A stretch of DNA of 39,772 nt. It comes from Candidatus Iainarchaeum sp. Lineage in GTDB: Archaea; Iainarchaeota; Iainarchaeia; Iainarchaeales; GCA-2688035. Shown here in pieces: positions 30,716 to 36,949 of this stretch. A program made the position numbers and the translations under genes. The stretch lies in contig JAFCCK010000001.1 of the NCBI GenBank assembly GCA_017610245.1, positions 1-39,772 of the forward strand. The letters run 5' to 3'. The first letter of the stretch is position 1, and every line of letters begins with the position of its first letter. Below the pieces are notes generated by a model. The model did no database searches. It was not told where the DNA came from and saw only the letters and a list, made by a program, of their open reading frames with translations.

Positions 30716-31046
30716 TAGATTCAACCTCCTGTTTTTCTTCTATAATAACCTCAACTTCTTTTCTGAATTTTTCCTGTTTTCCCATTTGCTCTTTGGCCCA
30801 TTGCTTTATTTCGTTGAACTTTCCCAGAGGCAGGAAAATTACTTCCGCTTCCTCTGTTACCATCTCAACAAACTTCTGGCCCATGTGCTCGGTTATTTCT
30901 GGGTTGTCAATGTCAAGCGTTGCAATATCGCTCAACGCAATCTTTGGATCTGAAACCTTTACGAAAACCTTGCTGCCTTTCACTCGGAAGGCTTTTATGC
31001 TCAGAGTCGTTTTTATTCCTTCTTCAATTTCTGGATTTGCTTGCAA
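30642..31046 (-). CDS. Unknown early/middle protein
   Basis: 134 residues from TTG 31046, with GGGAGG upstream. Residues 1-60 are beta-type (TTLSIKAFRVKGSKVFVKVS, LSDIATLDIDNPEITEHMGQ), 65-105 helical (LGKFNEIKQWAKEQMGKQEK, FRKEVEVIIEEKQEVES), and the tail is low complexity where it overlaps the next gene. A beta-then-helix protein with a VSDPxIxLSDIxxLxI segment; no family recognised. Confidence 0.58.
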   Translation of the reverse strand: MQANPEIEEGIKTTLSIKAFRVKGSKVFVKVSDPKIALSDIATLDIDNPEITEHMGQKFVEMVTEEAEVIFLPLGKFNEIKQWAKEQMGKQEKFRKEVEVIIEEKQEVESNAGNTQDKSGSAILPTKDDRSKKE

Positions 31047-31304
31047 TTATTTCCCCTCCCTTTTAGTTGGCACAACAACATAGGAATCCCAAGTGCCGCC
31101 ACTGTTTCTTTCATTCTCTAGCACTATTATTTTTGCTTCCTTGACTTCCTTGACTTTTGCAGGAAAGCCCATCATACCTAATCTCACTGTTCCGCCTTTT
31201 TTTAATTTTTCATGGTTGGAAAGGAAAATTTTGTTTTCGTTCCATTTGTCATCATGCAACAAAATGCCTTCCGTTTCCTTTCTTGTTAGTTCAATTTCTG
31301 GCAT
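31047..31304 (-). CDS. Small beta-type protein, unknown
   Basis: 85 residues with AGGAG upstream of ATG 31304. IELTRKETEGILLHDDKWNE, NKIFLSNHEKLKKGGTVRLG, MMGFPAKVKEVKEAKIIVLE, ending GTWDSYVVVPTKR. A KxGGTVRLG...AKVxEVKEAKIIVLE stretch suggests a small beta-barrel (SH3/PUA/OB-like), so nucleic-acid binding is possible. It lies two bases after the TRAM protein gene. Confidence 0.6.
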   Translation of the reverse strand: MPEIELTRKETEGILLHDDKWNENKIFLSNHEKLKKGGTVRLGMMGFPAKVKEVKEAKIIVLENERNSGGTWDSYVVVPTKREGK

Positions 31305-31306
31305 GC

Positions 31307-31534
31307 TTACTCCTCCTGCGGTTTTACTATATCTGCAAAGGCTACTCGCTGCAGTACTTTTGTAATTTCAACCTCGTGCCTTTCGCCTTTCCTTGCGCCT
31401 TGGATTATTACTACAAATCCCTCGACCTTTGCAACGCCGTCGCCGTCCTTACCGATACCGATAATATCAACCTCGATGCGCTCGCCTTGCTGCACTGGCG
31501 GCTGCCTTGCTCCTCTTTCTTCTTTTCCTTCCAA
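31307..31534 (-). CDS. Single TRAM-domain protein
   Basis: 75 residues from TTG 31534, preceded by AAGGAGG. After a short basic/Gln-rich start there is one complete TRAM domain: GERIEVDIIGIGKDGDGVAK, VEGFVVIIQGARKGERHEVE, ITKVLQRVAFADIV. Single-TRAM proteins are an archaeal hallmark and act as RNA chaperones comparable to bacterial cold-shock proteins. Here it may unfold viral messages or affect host translation. Its presence is one of the best clues to an archaeal host. Confidence 0.9.
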   Translation of the reverse strand: MEGKEERGARQPPVQQGERIEVDIIGIGKDGDGVAKVEGFVVIIQGARKGERHEVEITKVLQRVAFADIVKPQEE

Positions 31535-31535
31535 A

Positions 31536-31685
31536 TTAATTCCTCCTTGTGATTTTTATGTTGTCTCCGGCCATAGGTCGGTCTCTTTTCCTGTACTGGA
31601 AAAGCTGTCCTTTCAGCTGCCTAACTTCTTCTTCCAAACTGTTTATTTTCTGCTGCATTTCTCTCATTCTTTTTGCGTTGCTCAT
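31536..31685 (-). CDS. 49-residue coiled-coil mini-protein
   Basis: ATG 31685 abuts the previous stop (TAAATG); ends at TAA 31538-31536, one base from the TRAM start. Residues 5-31 form a heptad helix (MREMQQKINSLEEEVRQLKG, QLFQYRKR), and the C-terminus is basic. Codes exactly between two supported genes. Function unknown; dimerisation or binding to a partner likely. Confidence 0.65.
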   Translation of the reverse strand: MSNAKRMREMQQKINSLEEEVRQLKGQLFQYRKRDRPMAGDNIKITRRN

Positions 31686-31835
31686 TTATTCACTCCATTC
31701 AGATTCTTTATTTCCACACAAAGTACAAACTAACGTACCAACAGTTTCAGGATATATTCCATTAGCTGTTCTTATTTTTATTTTCTTTTTTTCAAGAAAG
31801 AATTTGTTATTTCCGCATTTGCATTTCTTTTTCAT
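31686..31835 (-). CDS. 49-residue zinc-ribbon mini-protein
   Basis: ATG 31835 overlaps the previous stop; GAGG eight bases upstream. Two Cys pairs: KKKCKCGNNKFFLEKKKIKI near the start and TLVCTLCGNKES near the end, a classic ribbon spacing of about 30. Likely a small nucleic-acid or protein-binding ribbon, a very common type in archaeal viruses. Confidence 0.75.
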   Translation of the reverse strand: MKKKCKCGNNKFFLEKKKIKIRTANGIYPETVGTLVCTLCGNKESEWSE

Positions 31836-32104
31836 TGCTTCGCCTCTAGTATTTTTTTAGCCAACTCAGGATTTTCTCCAATCCATAAAAAAAAACCTAC
31901 AATTTCACTTTTTTTCCATTCTATGAATTTAATGTTTTTTAAAATTTTTCCCAATTCTTTCAAACTATACCTTGTCGGCCCTTCAAGAACTTTTCCCAAT
32001 ACTTCATCTACTGCATTCATTGGCCCTTGCATTTTAGCATCCAATTGACGATTTATATTTTTCAAGTATTCTTTCATTTCTCTAACTTCTTTTTCTGACA
32101 TCAT
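31832..32104 (-). CDS. Small helical protein next to the HerA-like ATPase
   Basis: 90 residues from ATG 32104, which overlaps the ATPase stop (TAATG) and has GGAGG eight bases upstream. Mostly helical: KEVREMKEYLKNINRQLDAK, MNAVDEVLGKVLEGPTRYSL, KELGKILKNIKFIEWKKSEI, GFFLWIGENPELAKKIL. Translational coupling to the ATPase suggests a partner or regulator of it. No family recognised. Confidence 0.62.
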   Translation of the reverse strand: MMSEKEVREMKEYLKNINRQLDAKMQGPMNAVDEVLGKVLEGPTRYSLKELGKILKNIKFIEWKKSEIVGFFLWIGENPELAKKILEAKQ

Positions 32105-33888
32105 TACAAGTCCTCCAAGAAAAGTGTTTTGCTAGCCTTAACCATCTGGCCGTCAACTTCAATCAGCCCGTTCCTTCTTAGCAATCCCAAGTAAGTACCA
32201 AACGATCCTCCGCTTGGTGCAAAGTTTGTTTTCTCTCCAATCTCTTCCCTAGTAATTTCTCCCGGGTAAACTTCTGCAATAGCGCGAAGCATTGCTCCGG
32301 CTCCTGCCCTGAATTTTGAAGCCCACATATCAACTAAAGCTGTAGGCTCTGTCGGAAGGTCAGGGATATCTCCTGCATTTTCCAGGCCCTCAGAGGTAAT
32401 TATTACTTCACCTTTTTTCTCTTCGATCCAGCCAGCTCTTTTTAGTTGGCCCCAATAGGTACCGAAAGAGCCGCCCTTCATAGAAAAGCCTGAAAGAGAT
32501 GCAACCTGCTGCCTACTTATTGGTGTCGGATGGAACATTGCAACAGCCTTAAGCATTTTCATTGCCCCTGATCTGAGCGTTCCATTGTTTCCCTCATCTG
32601 TGGGTATGTGTATATGTGTCTCAGCCTTCATCGATGGCGTTATCGATGAGCTTATAGATGGCTGTGCTTTTTGTCCAATGCCATACTCTCGGTCAAGTTG
32701 TGCAACACTTTTCCTTGCTCCCGGCACATGATTTTCTTTATCATCAAAAATAGAAATTTTATCTACAATCGCAATGACACTTTCAACTTTTTGAGATTTC
32801 TCTTTTATCAAACCAAAATTATATTTTAGAGTGTGGAGATGTTTCCTCATTTTGTTGAACTCAACATCATACCTTTTTTTTGCTTCAGAATATCCTTGTA
32901 TCCTAGCATTGATTATATCATTCTTATTTTTCACCGGTACTTCAGAGTACTTTATAGTACCAACTTTCTTCAGCTGCAAATTCAACTCCCGAATTTTCTT
33001 TTTTAAATCTGATGTTTCCATCTGCTCTTCCTCAGCTTTCTTCGGAAGATCCGCAAGCTTAGATAATATTAATTTAATATTACTTCCTGCAGGTGCTGCT
33101 TTGATGCTTACTCCCATGCCTGCCTCCGGATGAGATGTTTTTACCTTGTCAATTTTTACCTTAGCTATTTGCTTGGCTATTGCAGGACCGAATGCATAAA
33201 ATTCTCCTGCCTCGAGGTCTCTCAAAGAAAGCATTTGTTGTTTTGAAGTAAAGCCTAGCTCTTCGCTTGCCCTTTTCATGTCCACATCTAGGCCTGTTCT
33301 TCCGATTAGTTTGTTGTTGCATTCGGCTGCTGCATCCTTGTGAAGTTTTGAAAGCCTCTGCGTTGCTAGGGCAATACAATATCCTCTCTTCCTTCCTCGG
33401 GTTGCTGCATCAATTACGGAGCCTGCACTTTCTGATTTTGTTTTCTCCGGACAGAAGATATGGGCCTCATCTACTATAAGCAAAACAGGATGCCATAGTT
33501 CCTTTCTGGCGTTCACCATTGCGTCCAGGAATCTCTTTACAAATAGAATCCTCTCATGATGCTTCAGCTCATACAAATCGATTATGGCTGAAATGTTATG
33601 CTCGAGCAGTTTCTTTGCAAGCATCTCTGCTGACCTGATGTCTGTTGGAATGTCGCCGTCTTTTCCGACTAATACATAATCGTACTTTTCCCTTAGCGTT
33701 GCGAACTCTCCCTCCAGGTCAAGGACAATATGCTGTACCTTCCCGTGCGTTTCCTCGAGGAGCTTCCGGATTAAATAAGATTTTCCTCCTCCAGAGTTTG
33801 CCTGAATTAAAAGTCTGGTTCTCATTAGTTTTTCCAGGTCGATTCCCAGGGGCTTGCCGTCTGCCTTTCCGATGATTGCTTTCTTCAA
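32104..33888 (-). CDS. HerA-like (DUF87) ATPase with two C-terminal winged helices
   Basis: 594 residues from TTG 33888, with AGGGGG just upstream (a GTG 24 bases out is possible). N-terminal KKAIIGKADGKPLGIDLEKL, Walker A NSGGGKS at about 31-37, Walker B VLLIVDEAHIF at about 137-147, then ATRGRKRGYCIALATQRLSK, the sensor/arginine region typical of HerA/FtsK-type hexameric motors. A coiled coil at about 270-350 follows, then two copies of a winged-helix unit (SGFSMKGGSFGTYWGQLKRA and NFAPSGGSFGTYLGLLRRNG). HerA works with NurA in archaeal DNA end resection; here it may drive DNA movement, recombination or segregation. The doubled wHTH tail suggests sequence-aware DNA binding. Confidence 0.88.
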   Translation of the reverse strand: MKKAIIGKADGKPLGIDLEKLMRTRLLIQANSGGGKSYLIRKLLEETHGKVQHIVLDLEGEFATLREKYDYVLVGKDGDIPTDIRSAEMLAKKLLEHNISAIIDLYELKHHERILFVKRFLDAMVNARKELWHPVLLIVDEAHIFCPEKTKSESAGSVIDAATRGRKRGYCIALATQRLSKLHKDAAAECNNKLIGRTGLDVDMKRASEELGFTSKQQMLSLRDLEAGEFYAFGPAIAKQIAKVKIDKVKTSHPEAGMGVSIKAAPAGSNIKLILSKLADLPKKAEEEQMETSDLKKKIRELNLQLKKVGTIKYSEVPVKNKNDIINARIQGYSEAKKRYDVEFNKMRKHLHTLKYNFGLIKEKSQKVESVIAIVDKISIFDDKENHVPGARKSVAQLDREYGIGQKAQPSISSSITPSMKAETHIHIPTDEGNNGTLRSGAMKMLKAVAMFHPTPISRQQVASLSGFSMKGGSFGTYWGQLKRAGWIEEKKGEVIITSEGLENAGDIPDLPTEPTALVDMWASKFRAGAGAMLRAIAEVYPGEITREEIGEKTNFAPSGGSFGTYLGLLRRNGLIEVDGQMVKASKTLFLEDL

Positions 33889-33889
33889 T

Positions 33890-34042
33890 TTAATCCCCCT
33901 TTTTTGTTTCACATAATCGTTCCAGTTTTTCTTCTTCTTTCTTCAAACATTTATCGTGGAAAACTCCGCTAATGCCATTTCTCCCTACAAAATTCTGCAA
34001 TTCATTTTCTTTAAAAGTCAAACCGCAACCATCGCATTTCAT
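33890..34042 (-). CDS. 50-residue zinc-finger mini-protein
   Basis: ATG 34042 to TAA 33892-33890. MKCDGCGLTFKENELQNFVG, then GVFHDKCLKKEEEKLERLCE. Cys3, Cys6, His29, Cys32 make a CxxC ... HxxC metal site of the kind found in LIM-like or DksA-like fingers. It lies just before the HerA-like ATPase and overlaps or abuts it, so the two are cotranslated. Function unknown. Confidence 0.72.
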   Translation of the reverse strand: MKCDGCGLTFKENELQNFVGRNGISGVFHDKCLKKEEEKLERLCETKKGD

Positions 34043-34504
34043 CTAATCCTCTTCCCATTGATCTACCTGGTAACAAGTAAGGCCCAGCTCCCGCCACATA
34101 TCCACTACTCGCTGCCTGTCCTCAAATACTCCTATGACTTCAAATTTTTTTTGAATTTGATTTTTGTAAATTTCTTTCTTTATTTTATGGTCTGGCCTTA
34201 TATCTCCATCAAGGCGCATTATCATACTATACTTACGAGATTCTTTTGAACTTGGGAAATGATTCAAAAGCCATCTTATTGTAATTCCTTCAATCAATCT
34301 AGGCCGTCCTGTTAGGAAAATTATGTGGTAATGTTCTGCTAGGAATTTAATTAATTCAATTACTTGTTTTTTTGGTTTGTCTTTGTATGCTGCTGCAAAG
34401 AATCTCTTCCAGTCTTTAACTCCGTGCGGGTTCTTTATCCAATGCAGCCTGTGGGTAAGGTCTGCTATTGTTCCGTCTATGTCTACGATTATTGCTTTCT
34501 TCAA
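34043..34504 (-). CDS. HAD-family phosphatase (polynucleotide kinase 3'-phosphatase-like)
   Basis: 153 residues from TTG 34504, with GGAG upstream, overlapping the previous stop. Motif I IIVDIDGTIADLTHR (nucleophile Asp8), motif II FLTGRPRL (Thr), a Lys/Arg region and motif III-IV VIGVFEDRQRVVDMWRELGL. This is the pattern of the phosphatase domain of T4-type Pnkp; the kinase half is missing. It would remove 3'-phosphates or cyclic phosphates from DNA or RNA ends, for repair after nuclease attack. Confidence 0.87.
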   Translation of the reverse strand: MKKAIIVDIDGTIADLTHRLHWIKNPHGVKDWKRFFAAAYKDKPKKQVIELIKFLAEHYHIIFLTGRPRLIEGITIRWLLNHFPSSKESRKYSMIMRLDGDIRPDHKIKKEIYKNQIQKKFEVIGVFEDRQRVVDMWRELGLTCYQVDQWEED

Positions 34505-34851
34505 TTAATCAGCTCCTCTTTCCATTCCTGGTCAATCCGAATCCCAACTATCCTGCACGGGTAACGTTCCCTTTTGCTGTCAATGCTCTTTTCTTTTTCT
34601 GAATCCATTACCTCGATTGCCACTCTGTCATCCAGCACGAAAATGTCTGCCCGGCTTCCGTTCTTGAAAATTGCCTCAGTGTAAAAGCTTTTGCCCTGTG
34701 CGTTCAGCCAGTAGCATATTTCAAAAATCTTTATTGCATGCTTGAACCTGCCAGGGAAACCACACTTGTTTCTCTTTGCGTTCTGCTTCATTCTGTTGTC
34801 TAGCAAGTTCTTTGATTCTTGGCAAAACTGCTCTCGTACTTTTTGGTTCAT
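34501..34851 (-). CDS. Putative PD-(D/E)XK-like nuclease
   Basis: 116 residues. N-terminal helix (VREQFCQESKNLLDNRMKQN), a helix after RFKHAIKIFEICYWLNAQGK, then FYTEAIFKNGSRADIFVLDD, RVAIEVMDSEKEKSIDSKRE, YPCRIVGIRID. A D-(about 9)-E-x arrangement in RADIFVLDDRVAIEV matches the PD-(D/E)XK core, followed by a Lys-rich helix; the usual Lys after E is replaced by V-M, so activity is uncertain. It is coupled to the HAD phosphatase gene, which suggests a cut-and-repair pair. Confidence 0.68.
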   Translation of the reverse strand: MNQKVREQFCQESKNLLDNRMKQNAKRNKCGFPGRFKHAIKIFEICYWLNAQGKSFYTEAIFKNGSRADIFVLDDRVAIEVMDSEKEKSIDSKRERYPCRIVGIRIDQEWKEELIN

Positions 34852-35060
34852 AGTTTCCTCATCACCTTCAAGAGTTCCCTGGCGTTCTTAACGTGCTTGC
34901 AGTTGGATTTCTTTCCCCTGCCCTCCTGCATTGTTCCATGTTGACAATCGCAAGACCTTTCCACAGAAGAAAGGCAAACAAGGTATTTCTCTTTTGCAAG
35001 AAACCAGTGCTTGCCTTTCAATCCCTGGCCAAGGTAGCGAATTGCGAATATATAACCCAC
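34848..35060 (-). CDS. SWIM-like zinc-finger mini-protein
   Basis: 70 residues from GTG 35060 after GGAGGAATAA. The C-terminal half has CDCQHGTMQEGRGKKSNCKH, that is C-x-C-x(n)-C-x-H, the ligand pattern of SWIM fingers, preceded by a beta hairpin (KHWFLAKEKYLVCLSS). SWIM fingers bind DNA or proteins and occur in recombination mediators. Overlaps the nuclease-like gene by four bases. Confidence 0.72.
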   Translation of the reverse strand: MGYIFAIRYLGQGLKGKHWFLAKEKYLVCLSSVERSCDCQHGTMQEGRGKKSNCKHVKNARELLKVMRKL

Positions 35061-35291
35061 TTATTCCTCCTCATCCTTGTCTTCAACAAGCAAGGTGCTC
35101 TGATGCTTAACCATCTTGATCTCTAGCTCATCCCTGATGTTCAAGACAATCGGCTTGTCTGAGTGCAGGTTTATTCGCTGCCCTGTTTCGCTTCTAAGGA
35201 ACGTAGAGTATGTCCTCTTTGTTTCATCCTCTTTCTCGTTTTCTTTTTTTGTCTTCGATAAGACAACAAAATTCTCTTTATAGTTCGTCAC
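35061..35291 (-). CDS. Small charged protein, unknown
   Basis: 76 residues from GTG 35291 (AGGAGGG upstream), overlapping the stop of a 19-codon ORF. A polar N-terminal half (YKENFVVLSKTKKENEKEDE) leads to a beta-type segment (GQRINLHSDKPIVLNIRDEL, EIKMVKHQSTLLVEDKDEEE). No family recognised. Confidence 0.58.
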   Translation of the reverse strand: MTNYKENFVVLSKTKKENEKEDETKRTYSTFLRSETGQRINLHSDKPIVLNIRDELEIKMVKHQSTLLVEDKDEEE

Positions 35292-35347
35292 ATCAATCCC
35301 TCCTGTTTTTTATAATGTGATAATTGCCACGATTTTTCCACGTCCAT
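35288..35347 (-). CDS. 19-residue coupled mini-ORF
   Basis: ATG 35347 overlaps the nuclease stop (TGATG), follows GAGAGGATT, reads MDVEKSWQLSHYKKQEGLM, and its TGA overlaps the next GTG (ATGTGA). It fills the gap exactly, with overlaps at both ends. Its own codons also supply the ribosome site of the next gene. Coupling device or microprotein. Confidence 0.4.
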   Translation of the reverse strand: MDVEKSWQLSHYKKQEGLM

Positions 35348-35886
35348 CAAATCCTCTCCGGTTGAATTAATCCTAGCAAAAGATTCGGACTCTTCAAAGC
35401 CATTCTGCTTACCTTGTAAGCCTGCGATCCGTTATGCTCGAATGTTTTAATCTCACTGGAGTGTGGCACGTCTTTTTTCATAATCCAGCCGTAAATCTTC
35501 AGGAAGATTGCTCCCGTGCGGAAGTCCAAAAAATTCAGCTTCTCGAAAAGGTAAGCGTCTACTTTCTTCCTTTGGTACTGCTCCTTGTTGATTAGAAACT
35601 CCTCAGAAGTCTTCACATCAAATTTAAACAGCTGCAGCAGTCCGTTCTCATTTGGCACCGCAAGCTGCGAATCAAATTCATCAACCTCTCTGCCTTTGAG
35701 AACTTTAGGAAATGGCTGCTTGAACGCATAGCAGTGAGCGAACTCTACCTGGAAACCCATGCGGTCAGCCTTGGCTTCATCGCCCTGCAGAAACTTGTCC
35801 TTATTCCCTGTCCTGTTTGCATGGATCTCTTCCGCAGCCTTCCTGGCTTTTTTAATTACTTCATACGGTATCTTTACTTCCAGCAT
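35347..35886 (-). CDS. Putative restriction-fold (PD-(D/E)XK) nuclease
   Basis: 179 residues. KIPYEVIKKARKAAEEIHAN, then DRMGFQVEFAHCYAFKQPFP (helix with conserved E), EVDEFDSQLAVPNENGLLQL (Asp), FKFDVKTSEEFLINKEQYQR (D-V-K-T), and KVDAYLFEKL. The E ... D ... (D/E)xK succession in one beta sheet plus a K-x-(x)-DAYLF strand fits restriction-endonuclease-fold enzymes found in phages and archaeal viruses. It probably cuts DNA in recombination or host degradation. Family not named. Confidence 0.72.
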   Translation of the reverse strand: MLEVKIPYEVIKKARKAAEEIHANRTGNKDKFLQGDEAKADRMGFQVEFAHCYAFKQPFPKVLKGREVDEFDSQLAVPNENGLLQLFKFDVKTSEEFLINKEQYQRKKVDAYLFEKLNFLDFRTGAIFLKIYGWIMKKDVPHSSEIKTFEHNGSQAYKVSRMALKSPNLLLGLIQPERI

Positions 35887-35986
35887 ACTTTTCTCCCCTG
35901 TAATGAAAATCGAGGTAATGCGCCATCGGGAAATCAGTTATTATTCCGCAAATGGCGCATTGTTCTTTTTCCCTCAATTTTCTCAT
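35861..35986 (-). CDS. 41-residue CxxC mini-protein
   Basis: ATG 35986 (GAGGA upstream) to TGA 35863-35861; the last 26 bases overlap the next gene. MRKLREKEQCAICGIITDFP, then MAHYLDFHYRGEKYAG. Cys10 and Cys13 with His23 and His28 give a possible C2H2 site. Good fit between genes supports it; short length limits confidence. Confidence 0.55.
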   Translation of the reverse strand: MRKLREKEQCAICGIITDFPMAHYLDFHYRGEKYAGSKDTV

Positions 35987-35989
35987 TAT

Positions 35990-36556
35990 TTATTCCTCGT
36001 CAACAAAGTCCTGGACTAGATTTGAGAAACCTTTATTGTTTCCGAATTCCCAAGGCTTACTTTTGACAAGACACTTCTTGCCTACGATCTCCTTTGCTAT
36101 GTCCCAAGAGCTTTCCAATGGAACGCTAAGGTATGCCTCAAGCAAGCTCTTCAATTGAGCCAAATTGTTTGAAGAACCCATCCAAAGCCGATTAGTGTAT
36201 TCTCTGATACTTCCGAAGGTTTGGTCGAAGCTCCTATTTTCTCCCGTCTCTTTGTCTTTGTACTCGAATGTGCATTGCAGCCAGTGTTTTTTGTAATACT
36301 TGTCTTCCGGCAGCTGTATTTCCTTGCCATCCCTGTTTGTAGTAGTTACCGTTTGACCGTCTGTTTGAAAACTCGCAGCTGTTATAACGCATTCTATTGG
36401 CCTTTTGAATTCTGGTTTATTGCTGCCGAATTTTTTCTCCCTTGTTTCTTTACCAGTGTCAACTATTATCTGGCCTTCTTTTTCGTGCTCGTTTCCTTCT
36501 TCGTGATTTGGGACTTCAATGTCTTTGGTTTCTGGTTTTACTGTGCCTTTACTCAT
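35990..36556 (-). CDS. Possible ssDNA-binding-type protein
   Basis: 188 residues. A polar, acidic leader of about 50 residues is followed by a beta-barrel-like region: ECVITAASFQTDGQTVTTTN, KYYKKHWLQCTFEYKDKETG, then SIREYTNRLWMGSSNNLAQL, KSLLEAYLSVPLESS, IVGKKCLVKSKPWEFGNNKG. The NLAQLKxLLEAYL ... IVGKKCLVK layout is like phage proteins related to DUF669/SSB that coat DNA during replication. It may be the main DNA-binding replication protein here, but homology is uncertain. Confidence 0.6.
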   Translation of the reverse strand: MSKGTVKPETKDIEVPNHEEGNEHEKEGQIIVDTGKETREKKFGSNKPEFKRPIECVITAASFQTDGQTVTTTNRDGKEIQLPEDKYYKKHWLQCTFEYKDKETGENRSFDQTFGSIREYTNRLWMGSSNNLAQLKSLLEAYLSVPLESSWDIAKEIVGKKCLVKSKPWEFGNNKGFSNLVQDFVDEE

Positions 36557-36752
36557 TTAAAGCCGCCTCCTGCTTTTTGAAATCCTCGAGCTCTTTTACC
36601 GCGTGCAACGCAATGTCTTTCATATTTGTAATGCGTTCCTCCGCTTCCTTTTTATTTGAGGCATCGAAATAAACTTTGCCTCCTTTCCTGGTTCCTCCAA
36701 AGTCAAGCTCTAGAGAATCAGGATATTGTTTTTTTTGCAATATCTCTTCCAT
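36549..36752 (-). CDS. Small helical early protein
   Basis: 67 residues from ATG 36752; AAGGAGG nine bases upstream sets this start and places it immediately after the structured non-coding segment. MEEILQKKQYPDSLELDFGG, TRKGGKVYFDASNKKEAEER, ITNMKDIALHAVKELEDFKK. One beta hairpin and a long helix. Overlaps the next gene by eight bases. No family recognised. Confidence 0.62.
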   Translation of the reverse strand: MEEILQKKQYPDSLELDFGGTRKGGKVYFDASNKKEAEERITNMKDIALHAVKELEDFKKQEAALNE

Positions 36753-36949
36753 GAGATTCGCCTCCTTGCCCACGCCTTAAAAAGGCTATGGCACGCCCAG
36801 GCAAGGAATTGAACCTTGCACCCAATTTCCCGAGGTGGGTTAACACTACTAGAATTCGGGTCCCCCTGGCTGAGCATACCGGCATTATAGCCGGCATTCC
36901 CAATACGCTTTCTTCCAGCGTAGTCTCACTCGGTTGAGTAAGTGTAATT
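36753..36949 (-). ncRNA. Candidate structured RNA or leader with a tRNA-type T-arm
   Basis: 197 bases between two genes without a supported ORF, and richer in G+C than its surroundings. On the - strand RNA, in order: hairpin CTTACTC-aacc-GAGTGAG (36942-36925, one G-U pair), TACGCT-ggaagaa-AGCGTA (36922-36904), ATGCCGGC-tataat-GCCGGTAT (36897-36876), a long imperfect region with CCCGA/TCGGG and ACCCA/TGGGT options, then GCAAGG-TTCAATT-CCTTGC (36819-36801), which has all invariant bases of a tRNA T-arm, and lastly GCCTT-ttt-AAGGC. A complete tRNA cannot be folded: there is no proper D-arm or anticodon loop with U33. It may be a separate RNA, a regulated leader of the gene at 36752, or a degenerate tRNA. 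Confidence 0.55.

Noticed and set aside
36801..36880. Complete tRNA gene on the - strand
   Set aside because: The T-arm is perfect, and GCTCAG can pair with CTGGGC as an acceptor stem, but no D-arm and no 7-base anticodon loop with U33 can be formed, and the CCA is two bases off. Kept as a structured RNA candidate.
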